From Euperipatoides rowelli (taxonomy: Eukaryota > Onychophora > Udeonychophora > Euonychophora > Peripatopsidae), in assembly GCA_003024985.2 (NCBI GenBank), contig PXIH01S0000139.1: a stretch of 12,859 bases of DNA; one strand, given 5' to 3'. How positions within the stretch are numbered: the first letter of the stretch is position 1; every line of letters starts with the position of its first letter. A model generated the notes under the pieces. The model ran no database searches. It was given only the letters and a program-made list of their open reading frames with translations, and was not told where the DNA came from. Positions 1 to 9,026 of the stretch are shown one piece after another. Made by a program: the position numbers and the translations under genes.

Positions 1-396
1 AAGGGAAGAAATATTTAACAAGAAAGGTAGAAAAAATTCTATTTTTATATTGAGAATCTTATACTGTAATTAAAGTTTGAATTAGAAGTATAACCTGATA
101 CTGTTTTATTATTTCAAATTATTATTTACGATTACTTTTGCTGTTCCATAGTCCATAGATGTCTATATAAACTTACACATTGAGTTGACTAATGTCAAAG
201 AGGTATAACAATACCTCATCATTCTTAATATATATTAAAAAAAAAATAGTTTTTTTAAAAATTATATCCAGATGAAAATCACTAAATATCGATTTATTTA
301 GACTTAATATTTAGTTTTTTAATTTGATTTTTTTTAATATGTTATTTATAGATTCTGCTGTAATTAGAAAAACATGGCAAACTCATGTAAATGAGA

Positions 397-407
397 GGGG
401 GGGGGGG
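397..407. repeat. G11 homopolymer
   Basis: Eleven consecutive G follow ATGAGA. It is the first of four C or G runs of ten or more bases within 1.2 kb. Confidence 0.9.
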
Positions 408-490
408 AGCACATTATTTATCCATCAATGTTTTTTACCTAGATTCCACTCAAAGTTTGATGCTGCATTGATATGGCAATTTTTAATTGC

Positions 491-632
491 AAAGTAACTC
501 ATAACTTTTAAGTTACTTTTTAAAGTAACTTACTTAATACTCAATTACTTTTTTATAATAACTTTCTCTGTACTCAACTAATTTTTTAATCAAGTAACAT
601 TACTTGTAATCAATTACTTTTTTTAATAACTT
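491..632. repeat. Decayed AAGTAAYT/ARTTACTT tandem repeat
   Basis: The stretch is built from diverged copies of an 8-10-bp unit in both orientations: AAAGTAACT at 491, AGTTACTTTTTAAAGTAACT around 511, CAATTACTTTTTT around 543, CAAGTAACATTACTTG around 591 and CAATTACTTTTTT around 611. It ends AATAACTTCCCCATCACTG. I recall very similar GTAACTTTCCCAACACTG-ending arrays scattered in many animal genomes. This supports an old dispersed repeat rather than a local accident, but that comparison is from memory. Confidence 0.6.
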
Positions 633-751
633 CCCCATCACTGACTACATCACATAATTTTTTCTTATTTTGTATCCCTCCTCCCACCCCCACTTATCAC
701 AACTTGTCACACAATTTAATACCCTATATGAAATTACATCACAAATTTTTA

Positions 752-763
752 CCCCCCCCCCCC
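752..763. repeat. C12 homopolymer
   Basis: Twelve consecutive C are followed by ACCC, giving a C-rich tract that could form an i-motif (G-quadruplex on the other strand). Confidence 0.9.
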
Positions 764-1104
764 ACCCTTCCACAAAATAAGGTTATTTGTTAATTCATTA
801 AAAAATCTAAAAAGCATATACAAAATATATTAAACAAGTAGGCTATTGTATAAAATACTGTATATTTTTAATAAATTTTTCTAAAATAAAGCAAAATGAA
901 TAGTCTTAATGTATTTTTTATTCGAATAATGACTTTATGTGTCTGTTCATGCAAATTATGGGTATATGAACATGATATGGTGCTACTGTAAATATTGTCC
1001 ATACTTGTGAGGTACATAAACTTGCTTATACCTGTATTATAATTTGCTGTAAAAACATTTGACTTGATGTTTTTTGAAAAAATGATGTGAATTACACTTC
1101 ATCT

Positions 1105-1115
1105 CCCCCCCCCCC
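1105..1115. repeat. C11 homopolymer
   Basis: Eleven consecutive C sit in a pyrimidine-rich stretch that continues as CTTCATCATCCC and CCTCCCTCC downstream. Confidence 0.9.
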
Positions 1116-1545
1116 TTCATCATCCCATTTATTCTAACCTCCCTCCATTCCCTTCTCAAGTGATGTAGTTTATGGACGATCCCTTGGGACATATTGTGGA
1201 ATTCTCTTATTTAATACTTATTTAAATATCTGGATTATGGTTAAGAAATTATATACTAAAAGTTCTACAAATACTCACTCCAAAAAATATCCTATTCCCT
1301 TTTAAATTTAATATGGTATGCTAGCCATTTTGAAAAAAGTATATCTAGATAATGCATATTTATTGTTTTTTTTTAAAGTACTGGTAAGTTGAATCTAATG
1401 TACAAGACTATTTTATTATTTAGGAATACTGCGTTTGATAATTTTAAAACATAGTCTAATATTTCTCGGCTAAAAAAGGTTACACGTTATTTAATTATTT
1501 TATTGTACTAAGCATATACAATAGAAAATAAGATTTTATATATTA

Positions 1546-1555
1546 GGGGGGGGGG
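1546..1555. repeat. G10 homopolymer
   Basis: Ten consecutive G lie between TATATATTA and AATAAATAA, an abrupt switch in composition. Confidence 0.9.
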
Positions 1556-2066
1556 AATAAATAATAGTTATAAATTAAGCAAATATTTAACATAGCAAAA
1601 AATACAATCTCTAATAATCTGATAAGTCATATATTGTTGATGAGCATAAGCCAGTGAAAGTGAAATTTAAATTTATAACTCTAGTACCAGTAATTTATAA
1701 ATGTGCTTATTTTGTAGGTACAGGCTTAACCGATAAAGATGATAATTTGGTAATATATGAAAATAAAAAAAATAATATACAATACCATGCTTAAATAAAT
1801 ATGCTCAGTAAATATTGTAAAAAAAAAAAAAAAAAAAAACTAGAGGAGATGATTTTTTTTAAAAATTACATGTATATTTTAGAAAAGAATAAAAAATTGT
1901 TGAAAATAATATGCAATAAAGAGCATTATGCACTCATAGTTAAGGACATGAGCATAGTGTTTCCATTATTCACAAGGAATCAATAAATATTCCTATGATA
2001 TTATACAGTACTTTATTGGTTGTCACTCAACTTGTAGCAATAAATACAGAGATATTGTATTATATT

Positions 2067-2207
2067 ATGAATTTTCCTAAAATTGGAGGGAGAGGAAACT
2101 TTTTAAAAAATGGCAATTGAGATGGCGATGATCTGCCAAGAAATGATATAAAAGATGCATTCCTAAAACACGGTGATGAGATTAAATTTTATATCAAAAC
2201 CAATTAA
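2067..2207 (+). pseudogene. Possible relic of a La-protein (LARP3) C-terminal RRM
   Basis: One plus-strand frame from an ATG at 2067 reads through one in-frame TGA (2118-2120) to TAA at 2205-2207. Before the TGA it contains RGNFLKNGN, and after it DGDDLPRNDIKDAF followed by LKHGDEIKFYIKTN. From memory, the second RRM of La proteins has the order G-x-L-K-F-x-G, D-D, R-E-D-L, F-S-x-H-G-E-I-K-W-I-D-F. Eight or so of these positions appear here in the right order and spacing. After the stop, a shifted frame gives ARIEYATE, which might continue the domain. The rest of a La protein is not visible and there is no poly(A) signature. The match is short and in AT-rich DNA, so chance remains possible. 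Confidence 0.3.
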
Positions 2208-3816
2208 AATAAATAGCAAGGATAGAATATGCAACTGAATAAAATATTATTTATTGAAGGCCTCTTATACACACATATAAAACTATTATTTAAAATAGAA
2301 CAAACAATACATGAATTCATACAATGAATAAATGTTTTAAAAAAATACATTTTATTACAGAACAGATTCATTAAAAAGAATTCCTATACAAAGTAAAATT
2401 TTACACATTTCATAACGTACAGTACATTATATAAAGCAAATCAAAAACGTTTTTCATTTCAAGAGTCTGACTGGCTTTAATTAAAATTATAAAGTGTCAT
2501 TTTTTAAATTTATAGAGCTTTATTTTTATTTTGGAACTACTGTATAACAATGACGAGACATTTACAGCAATAAAAAATGATTCAACACTATAAGTTAGGT
2601 TAAGGGAATGTGTCAATAAATCCAAAAATTTGTACACCTAAACCTTATATCATGCTATTAAATGGCGATTGTTAACAAGTAATCATCCAGCCTATATTTA
2701 AAACCATTCAAGGAATAAAATGGAAAGCATAAAACATATCCGATGGGATGCTACTGTATTTCAAAGAGGCACTATTCTATATGATTTTTTTTAAGATATC
2801 CATGTTTACAGTTTAGAGTGCAGTCTGGACAGTTTCCACTAATGACCTCTTGGACTCTGAGCCTCAGTCAAGCAATATGCAGAATATTTTCAACATTAAT
2901 TCCAGTATACTGTAAATAAGCTTCTTAAACACAAAAATTATATATTTCTAGCCTGTCGCTGTTGAGGATTAACAATACCTCTAACTCAAAGGAATAATAA
3001 GTGTTTATAATTCATGGCTCTAATATCTGATATTGTTCGAGATATTCTCTGAAAATAAACTTATTCAAACTATCATTCTTATTAATAGTATAACAAGTAT
3101 TATCACAATAATTGATGACAGGTTGTAAGTAACTTCTGGATGCTAACTAGAATATTTGATAAATTAAGATAAGAAAACACATTTGGCATTAAGTAAAATT
3201 TACAGTATAATCAAGAAAAAATATAATGCATATCCACAAAAACCCCAAAGTATTAATAATGATGAAATACAGAGGGAATAAAATCAGCAATATTGAAATT
3301 GATATACTGTAAACTTTAATTGGGTCAACATGCACAAGACGATTTTTATTCCTTTTTATCATCAATTTATTTAACAATAATTCTGAATTAGTTTTTTTTT
3401 TTTGGTATTTAGCCTATAGGCGGCATCCATTCCATTAAATGTTTGACAATTAAATAACATAGCCTTCTTGTCAGACATTTAGAAGAAAATTTATTTTTTA
3501 TGAACAAATAAAAAAATTTCTAGAAAGTATTAAATTGACTATGAAAATAGATGCTTTTGGAATTCTCGAAGAGAGTAAGATGATCTGAGGGTGGGAGAAT
3601 TTTTGAAAAAAAAAAAAAAAACATTTACTTCTGCTAAAAAAAATCCATAAAAATAATTTTAAACATTTCAGAACAAGCTAAATCAATGGTGTATCAAGAA
3701 AATTATTTTTGGGGTATTGATAAGTTTTTATTTTTTTGGCCGTCGGAATGCTTTGTTACTAAAACCTTTTTAATAATCTTTTTTTGGGGGTTGTTAAAAT
3801 AGATTCTAAATTTGGC

Positions 3817-3838
3817 GAGGGGTGTCCAGACTCCCCTC
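3817..3838. repeat. GC-rich hairpin GAGGGG/CCCCTC
   Basis: GAGGGG (3817-3822) pairs with CCCCTC (3833-3838) around a 10-nt loop TGTCCAGACT. It is followed by another C-rich run, CCCCCTG. The local GC content is far above the flanks. It may be a fragment of an old mobile element. Confidence 0.5.
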
Positions 3839-3967
3839 CCCCTGAATTGGTCCGTGAGCTACTGTAAATGATATATAAAACACGATTTCCCAAAATTAGT
3901 GGATTACAGCAGTATTTACAATATTTGCCTAGCAGAATCAAGAAACTGAGATCATAACCTATACCAC

Positions 3968-4500
3968 AAGTTTATTTATTTATTGTAACTTGACCTTTAC
4001 AAGTGAGGCATAAAAATACCACTTTAATTACATTTACATTAATACATAATAAACAAAATAAAACTTTATATTTCAATAAAAATTCAAAACAAGGAAAACA
4101 TATTAACAAGACATTAAAAAAAATCCAATCTTTTCCTTAAACACATTAAAATAATCAGAATCTATGATTTCATTGGAAAGCTTGTTTCATTCACTAATTG
4201 ATCGATTATAAATCATTTTCTACCTCTATTATTTGCATTAAAATTTATATTAATCTTAAATGAATGACTTCTTAAATATTTATTTTCATTTATCACAAAT
4301 AATTTTCTATTGTTTTCTTTTATAATTTCTTTAAAATAAAAATAAGGTCATCTCTCAGAGTTCTCATCTCTGGATTCATTCAGCCACTCTCTATTAATAT
4401 TTTTTTTCTTGTTTCATAGGGTTTTTAATAGAAATCTGTTGTCTTTGAAAATCTTCTAAATTGTTAAATTTTTCTGATTCTATTTTAGCCTAAATAAGTA
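3968..4500 (-). mobile_element. Degenerate 3' end of a CR1-like non-LTR retrotransposon (LINE)
   Basis: The minus strand preserves, across at least two frameshifts and two stops, the C-terminal signature of a LINE reverse-transcriptase ORF. In order these are RTLRDDLIFI (from 4367), NENKYLRSHSFKI (within 4317-4213) and YNRSISE*NKLSNEIIDSDY followed by FNVFKEKI (4210 to about 4103). The family pattern is R-RGDLI..FK, then RGHS.KL, then R(V/I)..WN.LP.EIV.A.S...FK..LD. The stop in SE*NK replaces the usual Trp, as expected from TGG to TGA decay. Downstream is an AT-rich 3' UTR ending GGTCAAGTTACAATAAATAA, the short-repeat tail typical of CR1/Jockey-type elements, at 3968-4000. The 5' part is missing or unrecognisable beyond about 4500. 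It is a dead fossil. The clade is uncertain. Confidence 0.7.
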
Positions 4501-4860
4501 AAAAATTCATTTACTGCCATATTGGATTGGTAAAATATACGTATAATATACTGTATTATCTTAAATGATGAGATTGACAAATACTTGATCCTATTGTTTA
4601 ATTAATTAAAGATTAAGGGGAGAAAATTTTTTTAATTTTTTCCCCAAGCATTTAGACTACCAGCTATACAATATTTTTCCATCAACACTGTCCAATATTT
4701 TTATACATAAACAAGAAGTATTTATTCTATACTACTTTTTTTAAACTTTAGTTTTTAATCATTATATATAAAAGTAAGAGTTTTTTTTATTAAGCAGACT
4801 GTAATCTCACACTTCCAATACATCGGCACACAATAAATATCTATTGAAATGTTAACATTG

Positions 4861-4988
4861 TAAAAAAAAAAAAAGTTTACCAAGAAAGTGAATTAAATGT
4901 CTTTAATTATTGCTATTTGAATGACTTTAATTGCAATGAACCCAGCAATTAAAATAAAAAATCAGTTTAAAAAAAAAAAAAAGTTTAC
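4861..4988. repeat. Direct repeat of a T-A(13-14)-GTTTAC unit flanking about 87 bp
   Basis: TA(13)GTTTAC at 4861-4880 recurs as TA(14)GTTTAC at 4968-4988. The intervening segment contains two further similar phrases, CTTTAATTATTGC and CTTTAATTGCAAT. This may be a target-site duplication around a small A-tailed insertion or a local duplication. Confidence 0.5.
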
Positions 4989-5467
4989 GAACAAAATCAA
5001 TTGATGTAAATAAGGGTTTCTAATTCACCCTTAAAAAAAATACACTAAACTTATTTCTTCGGGGAAACATTCTTTTGCTTAATTGGCCATGTGTTTTGTT
5101 ATAGAGTACATCNCTTTTCATCCATGTACTTTATGTAGACTAGTATACTGTCAATATTTGAACTTTACCATTTTTTAATAAATGATATTCTAACAATATT
5201 TTTGTTTTGTAGTGAAATGAATGTAGTCTGTAGATGTTAAAAATGTATAATTTTGGTGCCATAAGTCTTCAAATAATTAAACAAAAGCAAATAGATGTGT
5301 TTTGAATGCTACAAAAATTAACTGCAGAACTAAGGACTTAAATTGGTAAAAATTAAGTGAAGTGCAAATTATTAATAAAAATTGTTGATAAATGTAACTT
5401 TAACCGTTTAGTGCCTAATAGTGGCAAGCAAATACAAAACTAAAAAAAAAAAATGGATGGTACTCAC

Positions 5468-5551
5468 TTCAGAGGTCCGCTTAGTCGATGAATAAAAAGA
5501 CGTATCTCGAAGTCCACCATTTCCAGTGATAACATCTTCAAATTCCCCTAA
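5468..5551 (-). CDS. RFX-like gene, third visible coding exon (symmetric, possibly cassette)
   Basis: This 84-nt exon has a pyrimidine-rich acceptor (CCTTTCTCATTTTGCAG) and a strong donor (GTGAGTACC). Only one of three frames is open, and it is the one dictated by the preceding exon, which ends on a codon boundary. It encodes 28 residues, LGEFEDVITGNGG then LRDTSFYSSTKRTSE. I do not recognise this peptide itself. Its place between the QYVEG-type activation region and the expected DNA-binding domain is the basis for assigning it to RFX. The exon both begins and ends in phase 0, so it could be included or skipped without a frameshift. The next exon would be expected to lead into the winged-helix domain, but nothing resembling it is visible at lower coordinates. 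Confidence 0.75.
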
Positions 5552-6054
5552 CTGCAAAATGAGAAAGGATTTGGAATATATTAAAAAATTACAATTTATA
5601 GCAAGTCAAAAAAACCAGCACACACAATTAACTAAACAGTAAAAACAATAATAAAAACAAAGATAGCTAAGTAAAGGATTACATGCATAGTTTACAAAAA
5701 AAAAAAAAAATAAGCATCTTTCCAAAAGGTGATCTGCACACAGTATTTAACCATGTGGTCAAAAATTCAACAAAAAAAAAAAAAAGAGAGAGACAGGGCT
5801 GGAATTGGTTTTCAGATTTTGTTTTTTTTGTGCATCATATTTTCATTAATTTTCATGACATAATATATATTTTATAAGGGAGAATTTTTATCTGATATGG
5901 TATATTATTAGATTCAAGAAAACTAAAAAATAATAAAAGGAGAGTACATAGGAAATTGTTCATATTTTTGCCAATTTTGAGCACTAATCGGTCTAACATG
6001 CCCTTTTAAAAAAAATCCCCCACCCCATCTAAAGATAATAAAGGTGAATTAACT

Positions 6055-6063
6055 CCCCCCCCC
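6055..6063. repeat. C9 homopolymer
   Basis: Nine consecutive C sit about 40 bp downstream of CCCCCACCCC, inside the intron between the second and third visible exons. Confidence 0.9.
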
Positions 6064-6952
6064 ACTCAAATACTTAATTAAAGAAAAACTTTAGAATAAA
6101 TAAAATATGGAGAAAAAGCTAAAAGATTTTGTTTGACTTGCAATAAAATTAAATACCGTATTTGGCAGTATTAAAAAAAAGCTAACTACATGGTAAACTG
6201 TATTTTCAAGATTCCTTATCCACTCCATCGAAAAGAACACTACACATTATAAAATCATATTAAATTTTAAAAATGGCCTTAATCTGGAAAATTTAAAAGG
6301 ACATTTAACATAAACAAACTTTTATTTAGAAAAAGAAAATGGGAAAATATTATCAATTTTTATTCACAAAAAAAAAAAAAAAAAACCTACAGTAACTATG
6401 CAATGAAAATGCAAGAATTTATAAATTAAGAAACAGGTCTATTCCTAGAATTTCAGCTACTATCCTTTCATCTCCCTCTTGCAACAGTGGCCTCACATTC
6501 AAGACAAGCATCAAACTTAACATATAGCCTACAGTGTTTTACTCCTAAAATATTCACCAAAAAATTTAATAATCAATCTCATCAAACTTTCCCACTATAT
6601 TTCACATAACCATAAAAAAAAAAAAAATAATAATTTATAATTTCATGGTAATATCCTAATGAAATTTTTGTTTTCTAGAGTTCGGTTATAAATATACAAA
6701 TAAAAAAAAATTAAAAGATATCCCTATGTATTTTATGTGACAGATTTAAGGTAGAACTTAAAATAAAAGTAACTTATCCTAAATACAATGGTATATTTAA
6801 TGATTTGCTTGAATTTTTCCACTTGGTAATTAGCCTTAAATTGTTACATGCTATACAAATGTTCTCCTTCCCCTTATAATGTTGTGATTTAAGAAAAATG
6901 TTTTTTTTTTTTTTTTTAATAATTTGTTACTCCTTTATACTCCAAGTTTGAG

Positions 6953-6989
6953 ATTTAGTCACGTAAAATACAATTTTACATGACTAAAT
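6953..6989. repeat. 37-bp near-perfect palindrome
   Basis: The left arm ATTTAGTCACGTAAAAT (6953-6969) pairs with the right arm ATTTTACATGACTAAAT (6973-6989) around the 3-nt spacer ACA. There is a single C/A mismatch. The flanks do not extend the symmetry. It is intronic, between the RFX-like exons. It could be the collapsed core of a hairpin-type MITE or a simple cruciform-prone site. Confidence 0.8.
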
Positions 6990-7861
6990 TTTACAATGTT
7001 AAACAAAATTTAATATTGGCAAAAGAAGAAATGAGCACAAATAACAAATTATGAATTGAACAAATCTAAATGTTGAATGAGATTTCTAAAATAAAAATCT
7101 GAAAATTGTTTAAAATCTGTTTAACAACTTACTACAACAACAAATAAAAAAGGTTATTAATCCAAGTGATGGCTCTGAAATTACAGTATATTCAATTGAA
7201 TACATAAAATAGATTAAAAGAACATACTAAAATAACACGCTCATTTCCAACTTTAGGATTTATATTACGTTTAGTAAATTAGAAATAGACTAGTAAAGAA
7301 TTAAAAAAAAGTAAAGCAACAAATCTAAAAAAAAAAAAAAGTTTTGCAATGAATAGGAAATTGGTCTATCATAAGAAAACTGTGAGTAACTTCACTATAA
7401 AATATAAGGTAACTAAAATACTACAAACAAAATAACAGAAACTGTTATTGGAGATTCAATATATTTGAGTAAAGCAGGGACTTTATAATTTTCTACAAGT
7501 ATTTATAAATAGACTGTTACAATAGAACAAAAATCAGGTGAGAGAATTCCTATCTTTTTTATTCTTATGTTAAATGGAGTAGACCATAGACCTGTTATAC
7601 CTTTGGTGATTCTTCTGAAGCTGAATTCTAATTTTTTTTTAATTTCTAATACGATATTCATCGCAAACAAACTAATCATAGGATGATTTACATGACTAGA
7701 TTTCAATTAGTAGTGAAAAATCGTTGAAGTTATCATCTAGCACGCGCTATTGAAAATATTAAATTCTCCATCCTATTCCAATTTCATTTTAAAAAAATGC
7801 GCAGTATTTAAAGATAAACAAACAGTAAATCCTAATACATGAACATCAGTTTAAATCTTAC

Positions 7862-7964
7862 CTGTGTAGGTGCTACAGAATTACTAGTATTATAATAGGT
7901 TGCAGATGCAGGGGTATACATAGTAGCTGTACCATCACTTACACTGTACACCGGGTAGGCTGTC
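7862..7964 (-). CDS. RFX1/2/3-like transcription factor, second visible coding exon
   Basis: This 103-nt exon continues the same reading frame. Its first base G completes the ATG begun by the exon at 9990-10122, and 34 codons follow, ending exactly in CAG before the donor GTAAGAT. The acceptor reads TTTTATAG. The peptide starts TAYPVYSVSDGTATMY and goes on through TPASATYYNTSNSVAPTQ. It is rich in Tyr, Thr, Ser and Ala with no charged clusters, as expected for the disordered activation region. As I recall, human RFX2 reads RTAY...PEPQMYAPSSTASYF just after its QYVEG motif. The order TAY - TMYTPASATYY here follows that, supporting collinearity of the two exons. The ORF runs open into the flanking intron on the 5' side, but that extension is not supported by the splice phase. 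Confidence 0.87.
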
Positions 7965-8326
7965 CTATAAAACAAATTTAAGTCATGAATATTAAAACAC
8001 CGCAAACAAATAAAAATAAATAATATACCATCTTTATGGTAAAATCTTGAGGAAACAATGTTAACAATGTATGAATGAAAGAAAAGATCACGTCTGAAAA
8101 AAGATTTAATTTCTCTCTCATACACATATACTACAGTATATCGATATAATTATAGTATGTAAATTGGTAAAGTTTGATGCTCCTCCTCAACTACTCATTC
8201 TAGCACAATAATGTTTGATTAAATTGAAAGCCCTGCTAAAGCAGATCCAACTGATGCTATTTTGGTCTCCCTATTTACCTTCCCTGCCCTGATGAATTTT
8301 TTAAAATTTAGGGCAGAAGAAACTCT

Positions 8327-8358
8327 AAAGTTTGCTGGTGAGCGGTATAGCAAACTTT
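8327..8358. repeat. Perfect 10-bp stem hairpin
   Basis: AAAGTTTGCT (8327-8336) and AGCAAACTTT (8349-8358) are exact reverse complements separated by the 12-nt loop GGTGAGCGGTAT. It is flanked by further stems: CTGCT/AGCAG at 8233-8244 and CTGCCCT/AGGGCAG at 8284-8290 and 8310-8316. Together these make a row of hairpins leading into the inverted repeat at 8439-8515. Confidence 0.7.
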
Positions 8359-8438
8359 GGTGCTCCAATTATTCCAGAAACAGCCCAAGATACATTTTTA
8401 AAACTTATTTTATTATAGAAGTGCAGGCAAGAGTTTGC

Positions 8439-8515
8439 TTTCCGGACCCCCCAATATGGCCGCCCAAACTGGCGTTAGAATAGTAAACAAAGCACTGATG
8501 AAGGGGGTCCGGAAA
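8439..8515. repeat. Inverted repeat with 13-bp perfect GC-rich arms
   Basis: TTTCCGGACCCCC (8439-8451) is matched perfectly by GGGGGTCCGGAAA (8503-8515) across a 51-nt spacer. Beyond the perfect core the arms remain similar, GCAAGAG on one side against GGAAGAG in reverse complement on the other, with two extra bases on one side. The spacer contains a smaller stem, CGCC with GGCG around CAAACT. In an AT-rich window a GC-rich arm of this length is very unlikely by chance. It may be the terminal repeat of a small non-autonomous transposon or a structured RNA. Confidence 0.75.
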
Positions 8516-8563
8516 ATACTCTTCCCGAAGTGCAAATTACACACTTTTGAATTATGGAATTAA
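8456..8563 (+). CDS. Small ORF (35 codons) with optimal start context, unproven
   Basis: The ATG at 8456 has A at -3 and G at +4 (CCAATATGGCCGCC), the best start context I found on either strand. It opens a 35-residue ORF beginning MAAQTGVRIVNKALMK and continuing GVRKILFPKCKLHTFELWN to TAA. The peptide is basic (several Lys/Arg in the middle) with no membrane segment. I do not recognise it. It lies antisense within an RFX intron, in a GC-richer island, and the start codon sits inside a long inverted repeat (8439-8515). It could be a micropeptide, a first exon of a plus-strand transcript, a piece of a mobile element, or chance. Confidence 0.15.
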   Translation: MAAQTGVRIVNKALMKGVRKILFPKCKLHTFELWN

Positions 8564-9015
8564 GCTTCAAGCTGGATCAAGTTTTGTGCAATAATACTGC
8601 ATAATAAAGAAGGGCTGTCACTAATTTCATTCATTAGCAATAGCACTGATATTAAATTAAACTACTTTGCTGTTTTCAATGATTACATAAGCCTTATACT
8701 TAACCATGACGTGGTGATGAACAACCAATGACAGTCAAAATACCCAATGTGCTCAACATTCTGCAAACATGGAGGCTCAGTAGTTTGAACAGAAGGTAAG
8801 ATAATGATTATGAATTGTACAAATTAGTTAACCTAGATTAAACTATGTACTTAGTTGAGAAGTAATTTAGTAAATCATTGAAACTAAATGAAAAGAAAAT
8901 TTGCTCATAGGTCCATTTGGTGGTTCTTTCCCATATGCTGCTCGATATTTACGTTGGACACTTACTGGAAATTTCATTTCAAGTGTGAAATCCATTGGTA
9001 TTTAAAACGCTGTGT

Positions 9016-9026
9016 AGCGCCATCTA
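9016..9026 (-). promoter_or_regulatory. CTCF-like core motif
   Basis: The minus strand reads TAGATGGCGCT, equal to the core of the insect CTCF motif (AGATGGCGCT) as I remember it and close to the reverse of vertebrate GCGCCMYCTRGTGG. It lies in the intron between the first and second visible exons. The same string is also spread by arthropod mobile elements, so binding is only a possibility. Confidence 0.3.

Larger units (their letters stand above)
1..5467 (-). other. Non-coding sequence 3' of the last visible exon, probably a long intron
   Basis: The exon ending at 5468 closes with a functional-looking donor, and the RFX DNA-binding domain has not yet been encoded. This whole stretch is therefore best read as part of one intron longer than 5.4 kb, though skipped small exons cannot be excluded. 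It holds C/G homopolymers, an AAGTAAYT repeat, a possible La-like relic and a LINE 3' end, each listed separately. No winged-helix, dimerisation or other RFX coding segment is recognisable on the minus strand. One ambiguous base is at 5113. Confidence 0.55.
5552..7861 (-). other. Intron between the second and third RFX-like exons
   Basis: This 2310-bp phase-0 intron has a GTAAGAT donor at its high-coordinate end and a TTTTGCAG acceptor at its low-coordinate end. It is very AT-rich with many A or T runs of 10-18 bases, one C9 run (6055-6063) and a 17-bp-arm palindrome at 6953-6989. A minus-strand ORF at 7503-7706 is open for 67 codons (it contains FRRITKGITGLWSTPFNIR), but I cannot match it to a family. 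I see no RNA gene or recognisable transposon here. Confidence 0.75.

Noticed and set aside
1801-1986. Plus-strand 61-codon ORF beginning MLSKYCKKKKKKK
   Set aside because: It is opened mainly by a poly(A) tract read as lysines, with no family match and no splice context.
3189-3377. Minus-strand 62-codon hydrophobic ORF
   Set aside because: Ile/Leu/Phe richness is what AT-rich non-coding DNA yields. No start or family signal was seen.
7503-7706. Minus-strand 67-codon ORF containing KGITGLWSTPFNIRIKK
   Set aside because: It looks somewhat protein-like but I could not match it to a family, and no splice sites join it in phase to the RFX-like exons.
7832-8125. Minus-strand 97-codon ORF as a single gene
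   Set aside because: Only 7862-7964 is coding. The rest is intron read-through on both sides, shown by the acceptor and donor and by the phase match to the neighbouring exon.
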